Shown here: one piece after another, positions 1-7,949 of the stretch | Layout: every line of letters starts with the position of its first letter | Position numbering within the stretch: the stretch's first letter is position 1 | Source: CAYTTR01 sp964440805 | GTDB lineage: Bacteria > Acidobacteriota > Aminicenantia > Aminicenantales > Aminicenantaceae | Assembly: GCA_964440805.1 (NCBI GenBank) | Contig: CAYTTR010000033.1 | Location: 1 to 27,240 of the forward strand | Direction: 5' to 3' | DNA length: 27,240 nucleotides | The notes under the pieces: generated by a model | Told to the model about the DNA's origin: nothing | Database searches by the model: none | Seen by the model: the letters and a program-made list of their open reading frames with translations, nothing else | Position numbers and translations under genes: made by a program

Positions 1-1
1 C

Positions 2-115
2 CTCACCAAATACGTCCTCTATCTCCGCCTTCACATCTGGAAAAGCGTTGAAATAAAGGAAAAGCCAACAAAAAATCCACAAGAGAAAGAGAACATCAGA
101 AAATCAGTAGAATAA
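2..115 (+). CDS. 3' end of an unidentified ORF cut by the window edge
   Basis: A reading frame is open from the first bases of the window and ends at a TAA at 113-115, giving 37 residues. The tail is rich in Lys and Glu, with KEKPTKNPQEKENIRKS near the end. I do not recognise it. It lies outside the transposase fragment that ends at 169 on the other strand, so it could be the end of a real gene or chance open frame. There is too little sequence to decide. Confidence 0.15.
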   Translation, partial: LTKYVLYLRLHIWKSVEIKEKPTKNPQEKENIRKSVE

Positions 116-137
116 AGGATTACAAAGAACAGAGGTC

Positions 138-159
138 CCCCTTGCCCATGAACAAGGGG
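138..159. repeat. Hairpin beyond the 3' end of the IS91-type transposase fragment
   Basis: CCCCTTG (138-144) and CAAGGGG (153-159) form a perfect 7-bp stem with an 8-nt loop, about 10 nt past the stop codon of the minus-strand transposase fragment. No T-run follows it on the minus strand, so it is not a typical intrinsic terminator. IS91-family elements carry a small palindrome near the transposase 3' end (oriIS), so this may be the remains of that end. The assignment is an inference from position only. Confidence 0.3.
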
Positions 160-168
160 ATTAGAGTT

Positions 169-582
169 TCACATATATTCTGATAGTTTCTCAGCCGCAA
201 TAGAGAGCTGAGCATGAGGAGGCGGGGGCCGAGCAGCCTTAAAGGTCAGTTTGAGGTGTTTGATGATCTTGTCTATGACTTTATAATCTTCAATAAAGGA
301 AACAATTCGCATGGTCCCGCCGCATTGGGGACAGATGAGAGGATCGATCTCGTAGACCTTCTTTATCATCTCCGCCCATCCTCTGGATGGCACAAATGAA
401 ACTTCATCTTCAAAAATAAGGGGACACAAAGAATCGGCTCCTGTTTTTCTCATCTTTCCTCTGTGGGCATTGACATAGAGGCCGTAGTAGCGGACCATAA
501 CCTGTCCCTTGTTAGGGATATGTGAAGTCACTCGAGCGACAAACTCCAGATAATTCAAGCACTCCTCCTGGGAGCCTTGAAT
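169..582 (-). pseudogene. C-terminal fragment of an IS91-family (Y2) transposase
   Basis: The frame encodes about 138 residues, or 129 from an internal TTG at 556-558. It carries the family's C-terminal signature: SHIPNKGQVMVRYYG followed by YVNAHRGK, then a CPQCGGTMRIVSFIED segment with a Cys pair and the KIIKHL motif. IS91-type transposases of the Y2 rolling-circle class are usually 300-400 residues or more, with the catalytic HUH and two-Tyr motifs upstream of this part. Those are absent. On the 5' side the frame hits a stop at 583-585, exactly where SMC-like sequence begins on the other strand, so the gene was truncated by recombination. It cannot encode an active transposase. Another fragment of the same family lies at the right edge of the window. 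Confidence 0.75.
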
Positions 583-819
583 CTAAAAAAAATAAACCAT
601 ACTGCAAGAAAACGTTTTAAAGAAATTTTTGGAGAAGTAAGAAAGAACTTTCGCAAAACGTTTACTCATTTCTTTGATGGCGGTTAAGCAGATCTGCGCA
701 TTCCCGAAGGTGAAGACCCCCTCAATGCTCAGATTGAGATAGGGGCAAGACCAGCAGGCAAGCATTTCAGAGATTTAAGTCTTTTATCCGGAGGTGAAAG
801 AGCATTAACTGCTATATAA
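577..819 (+). pseudogene. Internal fragment of an SMC chromosome-segregation ATPase with an in-frame stop
   Basis: Read in one frame, this stretch gives ARKRFKEIFGEV, FTHFFDGG, a TAA stop at 685-687, then ADLRIPEGEDPLNAQIEI, ARPAGKHFRDL and SLLSGGERALTAI. This matches the C-terminal part of SMC proteins, where an F..LFGGG segment precedes the ABC signature LSLLSGGERALTA. The stop replaces the residue after the Gly-Gly pair. The frame ends abruptly after ALTAI, where SMC would continue into the Walker B region. Both Walker motifs and the hinge are missing. It is clearly a relic, flanked at 577 and 817 by unrelated fragments. Family assignment is firm; the breakpoints are good to about 10 nt on the left and a few nt on the right. 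Confidence 0.75.
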
Positions 820-1170
820 AATAGAGGAGGAATGGAACCGCTACGGAGGCCCGGATGAATGGCCGGCCTATGAGATTCTCCCGGCTTCTCCCTGGAACTA
901 CGGTTTGGTGGTCGATCCGAAAAACCCGGCCGCATCCATAACTTTAGACGTTCAGAAACCGCTCGCTTATCAGCCGTTCACACCGGATAGTGCCCCTATT
1001 ACCTTGAAAGCAAGAGCGAAAAGAATCCCGGAGTGTGGCAGACCGAAGGAAAAATGGTCGGCAAAGTTCCCCCCAGCCCTGTTGAATCCAACTTATCCGT
1101 CGAAGAAATTACCCTGATCCCCATGGGCTGCGCCCGCTTCCGCCTCATAATGTCCAACAAGAGCTCATGA
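818..1170 (+). pseudogene. Frameshifted C-terminus of a GH127/DUF1680-like glycoside hydrolase
   Basis: The first frame reads EEEWNRYGGPDEWPAYEILP then SPWNYGLVVDPKNPAAS and ends near RAKRIPE. The sequence resumes in another frame as VWQTEGKMVGKVPPSPVES and then VEEITLIPMGCARFRLIMS before a TGA at 1168-1170. The shift lies at about 1031-1036. The pair of motifs WNYGL(V/L)DP and ITLIPMGCARLR is typical, from memory, of the C-terminal beta-sandwich of DUF1680/GH127-type (beta-L-arabinofuranosidase-like) proteins. The N-terminal catalytic part is absent. Being a fragment of a carbohydrate-active enzyme, it may have arrived with the neighbouring sugar cluster, but that is inference. The exact GH family is the least certain part. 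Confidence 0.5.
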
Positions 1171-1299
1171 TGGCGGCCAAGGAGAGCGGGGAGTATTTTT
1201 GAGAGCCTCTGTGGCTGCTTTCTGCTGATGAGAGGGCGGAGTCTATTTTAAACTTGATGGTTCGGAGGTTCTGGTTGATTTGTTTTGCTTTTTGAGTCA

Positions 1300-1327
1300 T
1301 TGACTTTGTCGGTTTGGATGTGATAAT
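1300..1327 (+). promoter_or_regulatory. Candidate sigma70-type promoter for the small ORF and glycan cluster
   Basis: TTGACT (1300-1305) and GATAAT (1322-1327) are separated by 16 nt; each box matches the consensus at five of six positions. It lies in the 365-nt gene-free stretch 1171-1535, in which I see no other feature. It would leave an untranslated leader of about 200 nt before the first ORF. Confidence 0.4.
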
Positions 1328-1535
1328 TTTAATTCAGTACGTAAGTGGGTGGAAATTGGGGGAAATTGTGAAGAATTTAGAGCAACGCCGAAAAGGAAAT
1401 ACTTATCATAAATCATAGACAGAAAAAAACTTTGTTGGCAAGGACCATACAACGAACATAAGGGGTCTTGGGGCCATATGATGAACTATGGGTAATTATC
1501 GGATAAAAAGTTTTTTGAAAGGAAAAGGAGATTAG

Positions 1536-1640
1536 ATGGGCGACAAGGGAAAAAGAGATAAAGGCAAACGAGAAGAACAGAAAAAAGGCAAGCAAACACT
1601 AAAGGAGAAGCGGAAGAAAAAAAAAGACAAAATGAAATAG
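1536..1640 (+). CDS. Small lysine-rich protein, 34 residues
   Basis: An ATG at 1536 follows a strong ribosome binding site (AAAGGAAAAGGAG, 1518-1530) at good spacing. The product begins MGDKGKRDKGKREEQKKGKQ and continues in the same style to KKKKDKMK, so it consists almost only of Lys, Glu, Arg, Gln and Gly, with no hydrophobic core. It is too short for ordinary gene finders. From memory, similar very short MGDKGK/KDKGK-type proteins recur in environmental bacteria, but I cannot verify this. It ends 45 nt before the large glycosyltransferase and may be the first gene of that transcript. A highly basic, disordered chain suggests nucleic-acid or polyanion binding; this is inference. Base composition is A-rich, unlike the genes that follow. 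Confidence 0.6.
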   Translation: MGDKGKRDKGKREEQKKGKQTLKEKRKKKKDKMK

Positions 1641-1685
1641 ATTTGGGCAAATGGAAGATAAACGTAAAACAAAAAGGCAGCGGTT

Positions 1686-3992
1686 ATGGCATCTGTTATT
1701 AAGCATTATGAGGGAATCGACTCGGTTGCCGTAATAGGCAACTATGTGCCCCGCCAGTGCGGTATCGCAACCTTCACCACGGATCTGGTTGAAGGCTTAT
1801 CAGCGGAAGCCCCCGATATTTACTGCTGGGCGGTTGCCATGAATGACAAACTTGAGGGATATCCATATCCAGAAAAAGTGCGCTTTGAGATCAACCAGAA
1901 CAAGTTGACCGATTATAGTGTCGCCTCTCAATTTCTCAATATCAGTCAGACGGATATTGTCTGCTTGCAGCATGAATACGGTCTTTTCGGAGGTCCAGCC
2001 GGCAGCCACCTGCTGAAACTATTGGGTGATCTGCGCATGCCGGTGGTGACTACGTTGCATACGATTCTGAAAGATCCCGCCCCGGAATTTCGTAACGTCA
2101 TGTGCAAGCTATCCGATCTGTCCGATAAACTGGTAGTGATGAGCCGTAAGGCCTCTGATTTCCTTAAAGATATCTATGCGGTGTCCGAGGAGAAAATCGC
2201 CCTTATCCATCACGGCATTCCGGATACACCGTTTATTGATCCCAGCTTCTACAAAGACAAGTTCGGCGTGGAAGGCAAAAAGGTGCTACTCACATTCGGC
2301 TTGCTTTCCTCAAATAAGGGCATTGAAAATGTGCTGCAAGCGCTTCCGGCGGTCATAAAAAAACACCCTGATGTGGTCTATATTATTCTGGGCGCGACAC
2401 ACCCGCATATTCTAAAGTTGCATGGGGATGCATACCGTATCATGCTGCAGCAGCTCGTGCGCAAACTCGATATAGGTGAGCATGTCATTTTTCAAAATCG
2501 TTTTGTTGAGCTAAAAGAGTTATGTGAGTTTCTCAGCATCGCCGATATCTACGTAACCCCTTATCTTGAAGAAGCCCAGATTACCTCCGGGACCCTTGCC
2601 TATGCCATGGGCACAGGCAAAGCCGTCATTTCGACACCTTACTGGTATGCCACCGAGATGCTTTCCGAAGGCCGGGGCCGAATTGTACCCTTTCGCAATC
2701 CTGATGCCATAGCGGAACAAATTATCGGACTTTTGGACAACGATGTCGAACGGCACGCCATGCGCAAAAAAGCCTATACATTCAGTCGTGAAGCGGTTTG
2801 GAAGGAGGTATGCCGAAAATACCTCCAGGTTTTCAGTGAAGCACGGCAAAACCGCACCCGGAGCCCCCGTCCCCGGCATTCCTATGTTGAAAACATCAAG
2901 GCCATCACGAATTTCGAGCTCCCGGAGATCAATCTCGATCACCTGAAAGCCCTTACCGATGATACAGGCATCTTGCAACATGCCAACTATAACATTCCCG
3001 ATCGCACCCATGGCTACTGCACCGATGATAATGCTAGAGCGCTACTGGTTGCCGCTATGGGTCAAAAATACCTGTCAACAGTCGGCTTGGGACTTGATTT
3101 TCTCAGTGGTCATTATCTCGGATTTCTTCTGTATGCCTATAATGAAGAAAATGGGCGCTTTCGCAATTTCATGACTTATTCACGGCAGTGGATGGAGGAG
3201 ACCGGGTCCGAGGATGTGCATGGCAGAGCGCTCTGGTGCCTTGGTAAAACAGTGGCTTTTCTTGACGATCCCGGGCATCTCGCAATGAGCACAACCCTTC
3301 TCAAAAAAGCACTGAGAGCTGTAGAGAATTTTTATTCGCCCCGCGCCATCGCTTTTTCCCTGGTTGGAATTCATGGCTACCTGTATAAATTTGCAGGCGA
3401 CAGTGATGTGCGCAGGATCCGGGAAGTTCTTGCCGAAAGACTTTTCAATCAGTTTAAAAACAATGGAACAGACGATTGGCCCTGGCTTGAGAATGCTCTA
3501 AACTATGCTAATGGTAAACTGCCCCATGCCCTGCTGCTGTCAGGCCAATGGATGCAACGCAACGACATGATCGATATGGGACTCAGATCCCTCAAGTGGC
3601 TGCTTGCCATCCAAACCGAAGACAATCACTTTGTGCCCATCGGCAGCACCGGTTGGTATGAAAAAGGCGGACCCAGAGCACGTTTCGACCAGCAGCCCGT
3701 CGAGGCTAATGCCATGATCGAAGCCTGTGTCGAAGCCTTTAACATGACCCGGGACCAAGCATGGCATGAGAATGCGGTCATGTGCTTTAATTGGTATCTC
3801 GGACACAATGACCTGAATATGCCGCTCTATGATCCGAAAACCGGCGGCTGCCGGGATGGATTGATGGCGGACGGCGTCAACCAGAATCAAGGCGCCGAAT
3901 CTTGCCTTGCGTGGCTGCTTTCGCTGATGACATTGCAAAAGCTTTATGCAGACGAGATTTTAAACCAGCCGTCGTCACAGAAAACCGATTAA
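1686..3992 (+). CDS. GT4 glycosyltransferase fused to an alpha/alpha-barrel-like C-terminal domain
   Basis: 768 residues in two parts. Residues 1-390 form a GT-B glycosyltransferase of the GT4 type: N-terminal loop IGNYVPRQCGIATFTTDL (about 17-34), acceptor-side LQHEYGLFGGPAGSH (about 94-108), HHGIPD (175-180), LLTFGLLSSNKGIENV (201-216) and the nucleotide-sugar segment PYLEEAQITSGTLAYAMG (292-309). Residues 400-755 are helical with many Trp, His and Asp: NIPDRTHGYCTDDNARAL (436-453), SEDVHGRALW (508-517), DDWPWLENALNYANGKLPHA (596-615) and QNQGAESCLAW (734-744). That pattern suggests an (alpha/alpha)-toroid as in several glycoside hydrolases and epimerases, but the family is not identified. 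No signal peptide. Donor is unproven; GDP-mannose is plausible from the GH130 neighbours. The next gene starts 14 nt later. Confidence 0.8.
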   Translation: MASVIKHYEGIDSVAVIGNYVPRQCGIATFTTDLVEGLSAEAPDIYCWAVAMNDKLEGYPYPEKVRFEINQNKLTDYSVASQFLNISQTDIVCLQHEYGLFGGPAGSHLLKLLGDLRMPVVTTLHTILKDPAPEFRNVMCKLSDLSDKLVVMSRKASDFLKDIYAVSEEKIALIHHGIPDTPFIDPSFYKDKFGVEGKKVLLTFGLLSSNKGIENVLQALPAVIKKHPDVVYIILGATHPHILKLHGDAYRIMLQQLVRKLDIGEHVIFQNRFVELKELCEFLSIADIYVTPYLEEAQITSGTLAYAMGTGKAVISTPYWYATEMLSEGRGRIVPFRNPDAIAEQIIGLLDNDVERHAMRKKAYTFSREAVWKEVCRKYLQVFSEARQNRTRSPRPRHSYVENIKAITNFELPEINLDHLKALTDDTGILQHANYNIPDRTHGYCTDDNARALLVAAMGQKYLSTVGLGLDFLSGHYLGFLLYAYNEENGRFRNFMTYSRQWMEETGSEDVHGRALWCLGKTVAFLDDPGHLAMSTTLLKKALRAVENFYSPRAIAFSLVGIHGYLYKFAGDSDVRRIREVLAERLFNQFKNNGTDDWPWLENALNYANGKLPHALLLSGQWMQRNDMIDMGLRSLKWLLAIQTEDNHFVPIGSTGWYEKGGPRARFDQQPVEANAMIEACVEAFNMTRDQAWHENAVMCFNWYLGHNDLNMPLYDPKTGGCRDGLMADGVNQNQGAESCLAWLLSLMTLQKLYADEILNQPSSQKTD

Positions 3993-4006
3993 CAAAAGGA
4001 TCAGTC

Positions 4007-5026
4007 ATGCACATTGCCATGCTCTCGCCCATTGCCTGGCGCACACCACCGCGACATTATGGGCCCTGGGAAAACGTGGCCTCCCTTTTAACCGAGGGGC
4101 TGGTAGCGCGCGGTCATGATGTTACCTTGTTTGCAACCGCGGATTCGCACACCAGCGGCACGCTGCATGCCGTTTGCCCGCGGGGCTATGAAGAAGACCG
4201 CTCACTCATACCAAAAGTCTGGGAGTGCCTGCACATTTCAGAACTCTTTGAGCATGCCGATGTGTATGACATGATCCACAACCATTTTGATTTCCTGCCC
4301 CTGACTTATACTGGCCTGACCACCACCCCGGTAGTGACCACCATTCACGGCTTTTCATCGCCCGGGATTCTGCCGGTTTACAAAAAATACAACGGCAAAG
4401 CGTTCTATGTTGCCATCAGCGATGCCGATCGATCGCCAGATCTTGATTATATCAAAACCATCCATCACGGCATTGATATCAAGCAGTTTGATTTTCAGCC
4501 TGCCCCGGACGATTACCTGCTTTTTTTCGGGCGCATTCACCAGGACAAAGGGACCCGCGAAGCACTGAACATCGCCAGGGCCTGCAGTAAAAAGCTGATA
4601 TTGGCGGGCATCATCCAGGACCAGGCCTACTACGAGCAATATGTTGCCTCTCACATTGACAACGACAAGGTGGTTTATATCGGCAGCGCCGGGCCCGCTG
4701 AGCGCAACGGGCTGCTCGGCAAGGCCTGCGCGCTATTACACCCAATACAGTTTGATGAGCCTTTCGGTATGTCCGTTATCGAATCAATGGCCTGCGGTAC
4801 GCCCGTGATCGCTTTTGATAGGGGCAGCATGCCTGAACTTATCGAAAACGGCAAAAGTGGTTTTTTGGTCAACAACGTAGACGAGGCCATTGAGACTGTT
4901 GCACGTATTAAAGAGATTGACCGCGCATACTGTCGACGCCATGTTGAACGTCATTTCACAGTCGACCGCATGATCAATGAATACATACAAGTCTATGAAA
5001 TTATTCTTGACTCTGAAAGACTGTAG
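4007..5026 (+). CDS. GT4 family glycosyltransferase
   Basis: 339 residues from the ATG at 4007, preceded by AAAAGGA (3994-4000) and 14 nt after the upstream stop; a longer upstream frame would overlap the preceding gene by 91 nt and lacks this site. The N-terminus IAMLSPIAWRTPPRHYGPWE is the sugar-acceptor loop seen in many GT4 enzymes. Further motifs are IHNHFDFLPL (90-99), TTIHGF (111-116), HHGID (153-157), FFGRIHQDKGT (173-183) and the EX7E donor motif E251-PFGMSVI-E259 followed by SMACGTPVIAF. A complete retaining GT-B enzyme, cytoplasmic, single domain. It probably acts with the upstream GT on the same glycan; a mannosyl donor is inferred from the two GH130 genes that follow. Confidence 0.85.
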   Translation: MHIAMLSPIAWRTPPRHYGPWENVASLLTEGLVARGHDVTLFATADSHTSGTLHAVCPRGYEEDRSLIPKVWECLHISELFEHADVYDMIHNHFDFLPLTYTGLTTTPVVTTIHGFSSPGILPVYKKYNGKAFYVAISDADRSPDLDYIKTIHHGIDIKQFDFQPAPDDYLLFFGRIHQDKGTREALNIARACSKKLILAGIIQDQAYYEQYVASHIDNDKVVYIGSAGPAERNGLLGKACALLHPIQFDEPFGMSVIESMACGTPVIAFDRGSMPELIENGKSGFLVNNVDEAIETVARIKEIDRAYCRRHVERHFTVDRMINEYIQVYEIILDSERL

Positions 5027-5105
5027 AATGGCCTCGAAAAATCTGAAACAGATAACAGCTGCTGGTGGCCTAAGATTTTAAAATGATTTTATAGGACAGA
5101 CCACT

Positions 5106-6047
5106 ATGAAAACTCATAATCCAATAATAACACGTTTTAAAAAAAACCCCATACTGACAAGAAAGGATGTGCCGTATCCAGTAGCTACAGTTCACAATGC
5201 GGGCATCGTCAAACACAACGATCGTTACATTATGCTTTTCAGGTCGCATCTGCTAAACGGGCGATCTATCATTGGCAGGGCCGACAGCGAGGATGGTTTT
5301 TCATTTACTGTTCATCCCAAACCCTTTCTTATACCTTCAACTGACAATGTTTTTGCCGAATATGAAGCGTTCGGGGTCGAGGACCTCAGAATTTGTCCTG
5401 TAGACGGAGAGTACCTGCTGACCTATAGCGCCTATTCCCGTCACGGCGTGCGGATTGCCCTAGCGCGCACCCGGGATTTTGAAAAAGTGGACCGCATTGC
5501 GCTGATCACCCAGGCCGACCTCCGCAACGTGATCATTTTCCCTGAAAAATTCGGCAATCGGTATGTGCGTTTGGACCGGCCACATTCCGAAATTTCGAAC
5601 TGGTCGATCTGGATTTCCTATTCTCCCGACCTCGTGCACTGGGGCGATTCCCGGGTGATTATGAAGCCGGTGGCCTATCACTGGGATGAAATGAAAATCG
5701 GGCCCGGCGCACCGCCCTTCAAAACCGACAAGGGCTGGCTTCATATTTACCATGGCGTCTTTAAGACCATGGCCGGGACGGTGTATCGCCTCGGCGTGGC
5801 CTTGCATGACCTTAAGGATCCGGCGAACATCATCGGCGTTTCCGATCAGTGGATATTGCAGCCTGAGGATCCTTGGGAGGTAAATGGTTATGTGCCCAAT
5901 GTTGTCTTTACCTGCGGAGCTGTTCCTGAAGACGACGGTACGGTAAAAATATACTGGGGCGGCGCGGATACGGTCATGTGCGCCGGCACGGCCGTCATTG
6001 ATGAATTGGTAGCGCTCTGCCTCTCGGTTTCCCGGCCGCCGCTGTAG
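5106..6047 (+). CDS. GH130 family beta-mannoside phosphorylase or mannosidase
   Basis: 313 residues, usual length for a GH130 five-bladed beta-propeller. GH130 enzymes mostly phosphorolyse beta-mannosides (beta-1,4 or beta-1,2), releasing mannose 1-phosphate, though some are hydrolases. Visible motifs: NPILTRKDVPYP (14-25), the NAGIVKHNDRYIMLFRS blade (about 31-47), FGVEDLRI (89-96) with Asp93 at the position of the conserved catalytic Asp, a GPGAPPFKTDKGWLHIYHGV segment, and YVPNVVFTCG near the C-terminus. No signal peptide, so it acts in the cytoplasm. Preceded by AGGA about 10 nt upstream of the ATG. Phosphorylase activity would need basic phosphate-binding residues that cannot be judged safely here. 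The neighbouring glycosyltransferases suggest a beta-mannoside made in the same cell. Confidence 0.85.
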   Translation: MKTHNPIITRFKKNPILTRKDVPYPVATVHNAGIVKHNDRYIMLFRSHLLNGRSIIGRADSEDGFSFTVHPKPFLIPSTDNVFAEYEAFGVEDLRICPVDGEYLLTYSAYSRHGVRIALARTRDFEKVDRIALITQADLRNVIIFPEKFGNRYVRLDRPHSEISNWSIWISYSPDLVHWGDSRVIMKPVAYHWDEMKIGPGAPPFKTDKGWLHIYHGVFKTMAGTVYRLGVALHDLKDPANIIGVSDQWILQPEDPWEVNGYVPNVVFTCGAVPEDDGTVKIYWGGADTVMCAGTAVIDELVALCLSVSRPPL

Positions 6048-6175
6048 ATGATCATTGCCGGATGAATGCAGACCGGAAAATCAACCGAGGATAGGCTGGA
6101 ATTGAAGATCTATCATGATGAACAGACTTACGACGCAAAGCCTAAAATTTCAATCGACATTAAGGACACAATGAT

Positions 6176-7654
6176 ATGCAAGCAAAAAAGCATCAAAGGC
6201 TGAAAGTTGAAAGAAAAGCATATAAAATCGTAGGGGATACTTCACGGGTGATCACCCGGCTTCATCTTCCCGATAAGAGGTATCGCATCCCTAAAATAAT
6301 TCAGCGGATAATGAGCTTGCCAGACACGACGGCCGAAGATCTTCTTGCACAAATAATGCTTGATTTTTCCGGGCGGCACAAAGACATCGGACGCGTTTTT
6401 GAGCGTAGCCTGAATCAGGTAAGAAATCATGTTCCACGGGATGCCGTGTTAAGCAAGACTAAAAGGGTTCTCATCGGGGCCTATTTTACGATGGAGTACT
6501 CCATTGAATCGGCTGCCCTTTTTAACCCTTCAATCGTCCTCCACCCTGATCAGAGCCATCTGAACAAAGGCAGCTTGCGCTTTATCATGAGCCTGCGGGC
6601 AATTGGCGAAGGCCATGTGTCCTCTATTGTATTTCGCAGTGGCGTCCTTGACCGGGACAATACGCTTATCTTCGACCCGACCAGCGATTATGTCGAGAGG
6701 CCTGACGTCAGTTTAAATCCAGTCTACGACCGGCATCTCTTCCAGCTGAAGCTGAATGAAATGGAGGCTTGCAATGAGGTAACAGCCTATATTCTTGACC
6801 AGTTGCCGGAAGATTTCACCTATAATGAATTAAAAGAAAGAATTGGAGCGCTTCGTGCAAAAACCGTTTTCTCTGAGAAGCGCCAAAACAGAACTTTCGA
6901 GATCATGTACTGGCTTGCCAACTCCAATTATGAGATGAATTTCCGCCCCGACCACCAAATATCCGAACGGGTGATCTTTCCCGTTTCGAAAAACGAAATC
7001 AACGGCATTGAAGACGCCCGGTTCGTGCAATTTTTTGATGACAACGGTGAGGTCACCTATTATGCGACCTATACCGCCTATAACGGCACTACCATCTTGC
7101 CGCAGCTGATTGAAACAAAGGATTTTATCAAATTTAAAGTTATTACGCTCAACGGCAAAGCAGTAAAAAACAAGGGCCTGGCTCTTTTCCCGCGTAAAAT
7201 TGACGGCAGCTACGTTATGCTTTCCCGCCAGGACGGTGAAAATAATCACATCATGTTCTCAGACAATATCCATTTCTGGCAGGAGTCCCAAATCATCCAG
7301 GAGCCCACACGTCCCTGGGAGTTCATTCAGATCGGCAACTGCGGATCCCCCCTGGAAACCGATAAAGGCTGGATCGTGCTCACCCACGGTGTCGGACCCA
7401 TGCGGCAGTATTGCATCGGCGCCATGCTGCTCGATCTTGAAAATCCGGCAAGAGTCATCGCCAGCCTGGAAGAGCCGTTACTTGCACCGCGTGAGGAAGA
7501 ACGCGAGGGGTATGTTCCCAATGTCGTTTATACCTGCGGTGCGATTTTCCACAATAGCGACCTGGTCATTCCCTATGGCATGTCTGATATTACATCCGGC
7601 ATAGCAACTATTAGGGTAAGCGAACTAATTGACTGCATGTGCGCGGCAGCTTAG
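6176..7654 (+). CDS. Long GH130 family enzyme with N-terminal extension
   Basis: 492 residues. The GH130 propeller occupies roughly 90-485: NPSIVLHPDQ (117-126), FRSG (153-156), NGIEDARFVQF (276-286) with Asp280 as the likely catalytic Asp, GNCGSPLETDKGWIVLTHGV (387-406), then YVPNVVYTCGAI, which repeats the pattern of the preceding gene. The first 90 residues are extra and lack recognisable motifs; a helical segment of about 60 residues (195-245) is also inserted before the catalytic loop. This differs from the roughly 310-residue neighbour, so the two are probably not redundant and may act on different chain lengths. Cytoplasmic by lack of signal peptide. AAGGA lies about 8 nt before the chosen ATG. 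Last gene of the cluster. Confidence 0.82.
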   Translation: MQAKKHQRLKVERKAYKIVGDTSRVITRLHLPDKRYRIPKIIQRIMSLPDTTAEDLLAQIMLDFSGRHKDIGRVFERSLNQVRNHVPRDAVLSKTKRVLIGAYFTMEYSIESAALFNPSIVLHPDQSHLNKGSLRFIMSLRAIGEGHVSSIVFRSGVLDRDNTLIFDPTSDYVERPDVSLNPVYDRHLFQLKLNEMEACNEVTAYILDQLPEDFTYNELKERIGALRAKTVFSEKRQNRTFEIMYWLANSNYEMNFRPDHQISERVIFPVSKNEINGIEDARFVQFFDDNGEVTYYATYTAYNGTTILPQLIETKDFIKFKVITLNGKAVKNKGLALFPRKIDGSYVMLSRQDGENNHIMFSDNIHFWQESQIIQEPTRPWEFIQIGNCGSPLETDKGWIVLTHGVGPMRQYCIGAMLLDLENPARVIASLEEPLLAPREEEREGYVPNVVYTCGAIFHNSDLVIPYGMSDITSGIATIRVSELIDCMCAAA

Positions 7655-7709
7655 TGATTTTAAGATTGGCGCACGCAAAACTTCACACGGTTGATCAAGT
7701 GGGATTAAA

Positions 7710-7790
7710 ATGAAAATTTTCATCGGCAGCCTATCATATAATGTCACCGATCACCTAACATATATTATACAGCCGTTTCGGCTGTGTTAA
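7710..7790 (+). pseudogene. N-terminal relic of an RRM RNA-binding protein
   Basis: A 26-residue frame starts MKIFIGSLSYNVTDHL. This resembles the start of bacterial glycine-rich RRM proteins (MKIYVGNLSYDVTEE-type), including the RNP-2 motif IFIGSL. After VTD the similarity stops and the frame ends ten codons later. A perfect hairpin, ACAGCCG-TTT-CGGCTGT (7769-7785), lies in the diverged part. There is no clear ribosome binding site. Most likely a gene end left by a deletion. The match is short, so confidence is moderate. Confidence 0.45.
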
Positions 7791-7949
7791 TGCCGCAAAT
7801 ATTTCTGCCTATACCGATATACCGCTCAGGATGGATTGAGTTTATTGAAGGAAAATGAATGAATTCGTTCACTCTCACCTGATACTCCCACAATTGCTAT
7901 ACCGAAGCCGTTTCTGTCTAAACGAGGATTACCAGAACAGATACCCATA

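Noticed and set aside
1413..1595. Hydrophobic 60-residue minus-strand ORF
   Set aside because: It is the antisense of the Lys-rich small ORF, whose AAA/AAG codons read as Phe/Leu on the other strand.
2520..3011. 163-residue minus-strand ORF inside the fused glycosyltransferase
   Set aside because: Antisense shadow of a gene with clear family motifs; no domain seen.
3902..4006. Upstream extension of the second GT4 gene to an ATG at 3902
   Set aside because: It would overlap the fused glycosyltransferase by 91 nt; the ATG at 4007 has a ribosome binding site and begins with the conserved IAMLSPIAW motif.
6066..6203. 45-residue ORF between the two GH130 genes
   Set aside because: It overlaps the start of the second GH130 gene, has no clear ribosome binding site and no recognisable motif; probably chance.
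7769..7785. Hairpin ACAGCCG-TTT-CGGCTGT as terminator of the glycan cluster
   Set aside because: The stem is good but no T-run follows on either strand; kept only as part of the RRM relic.
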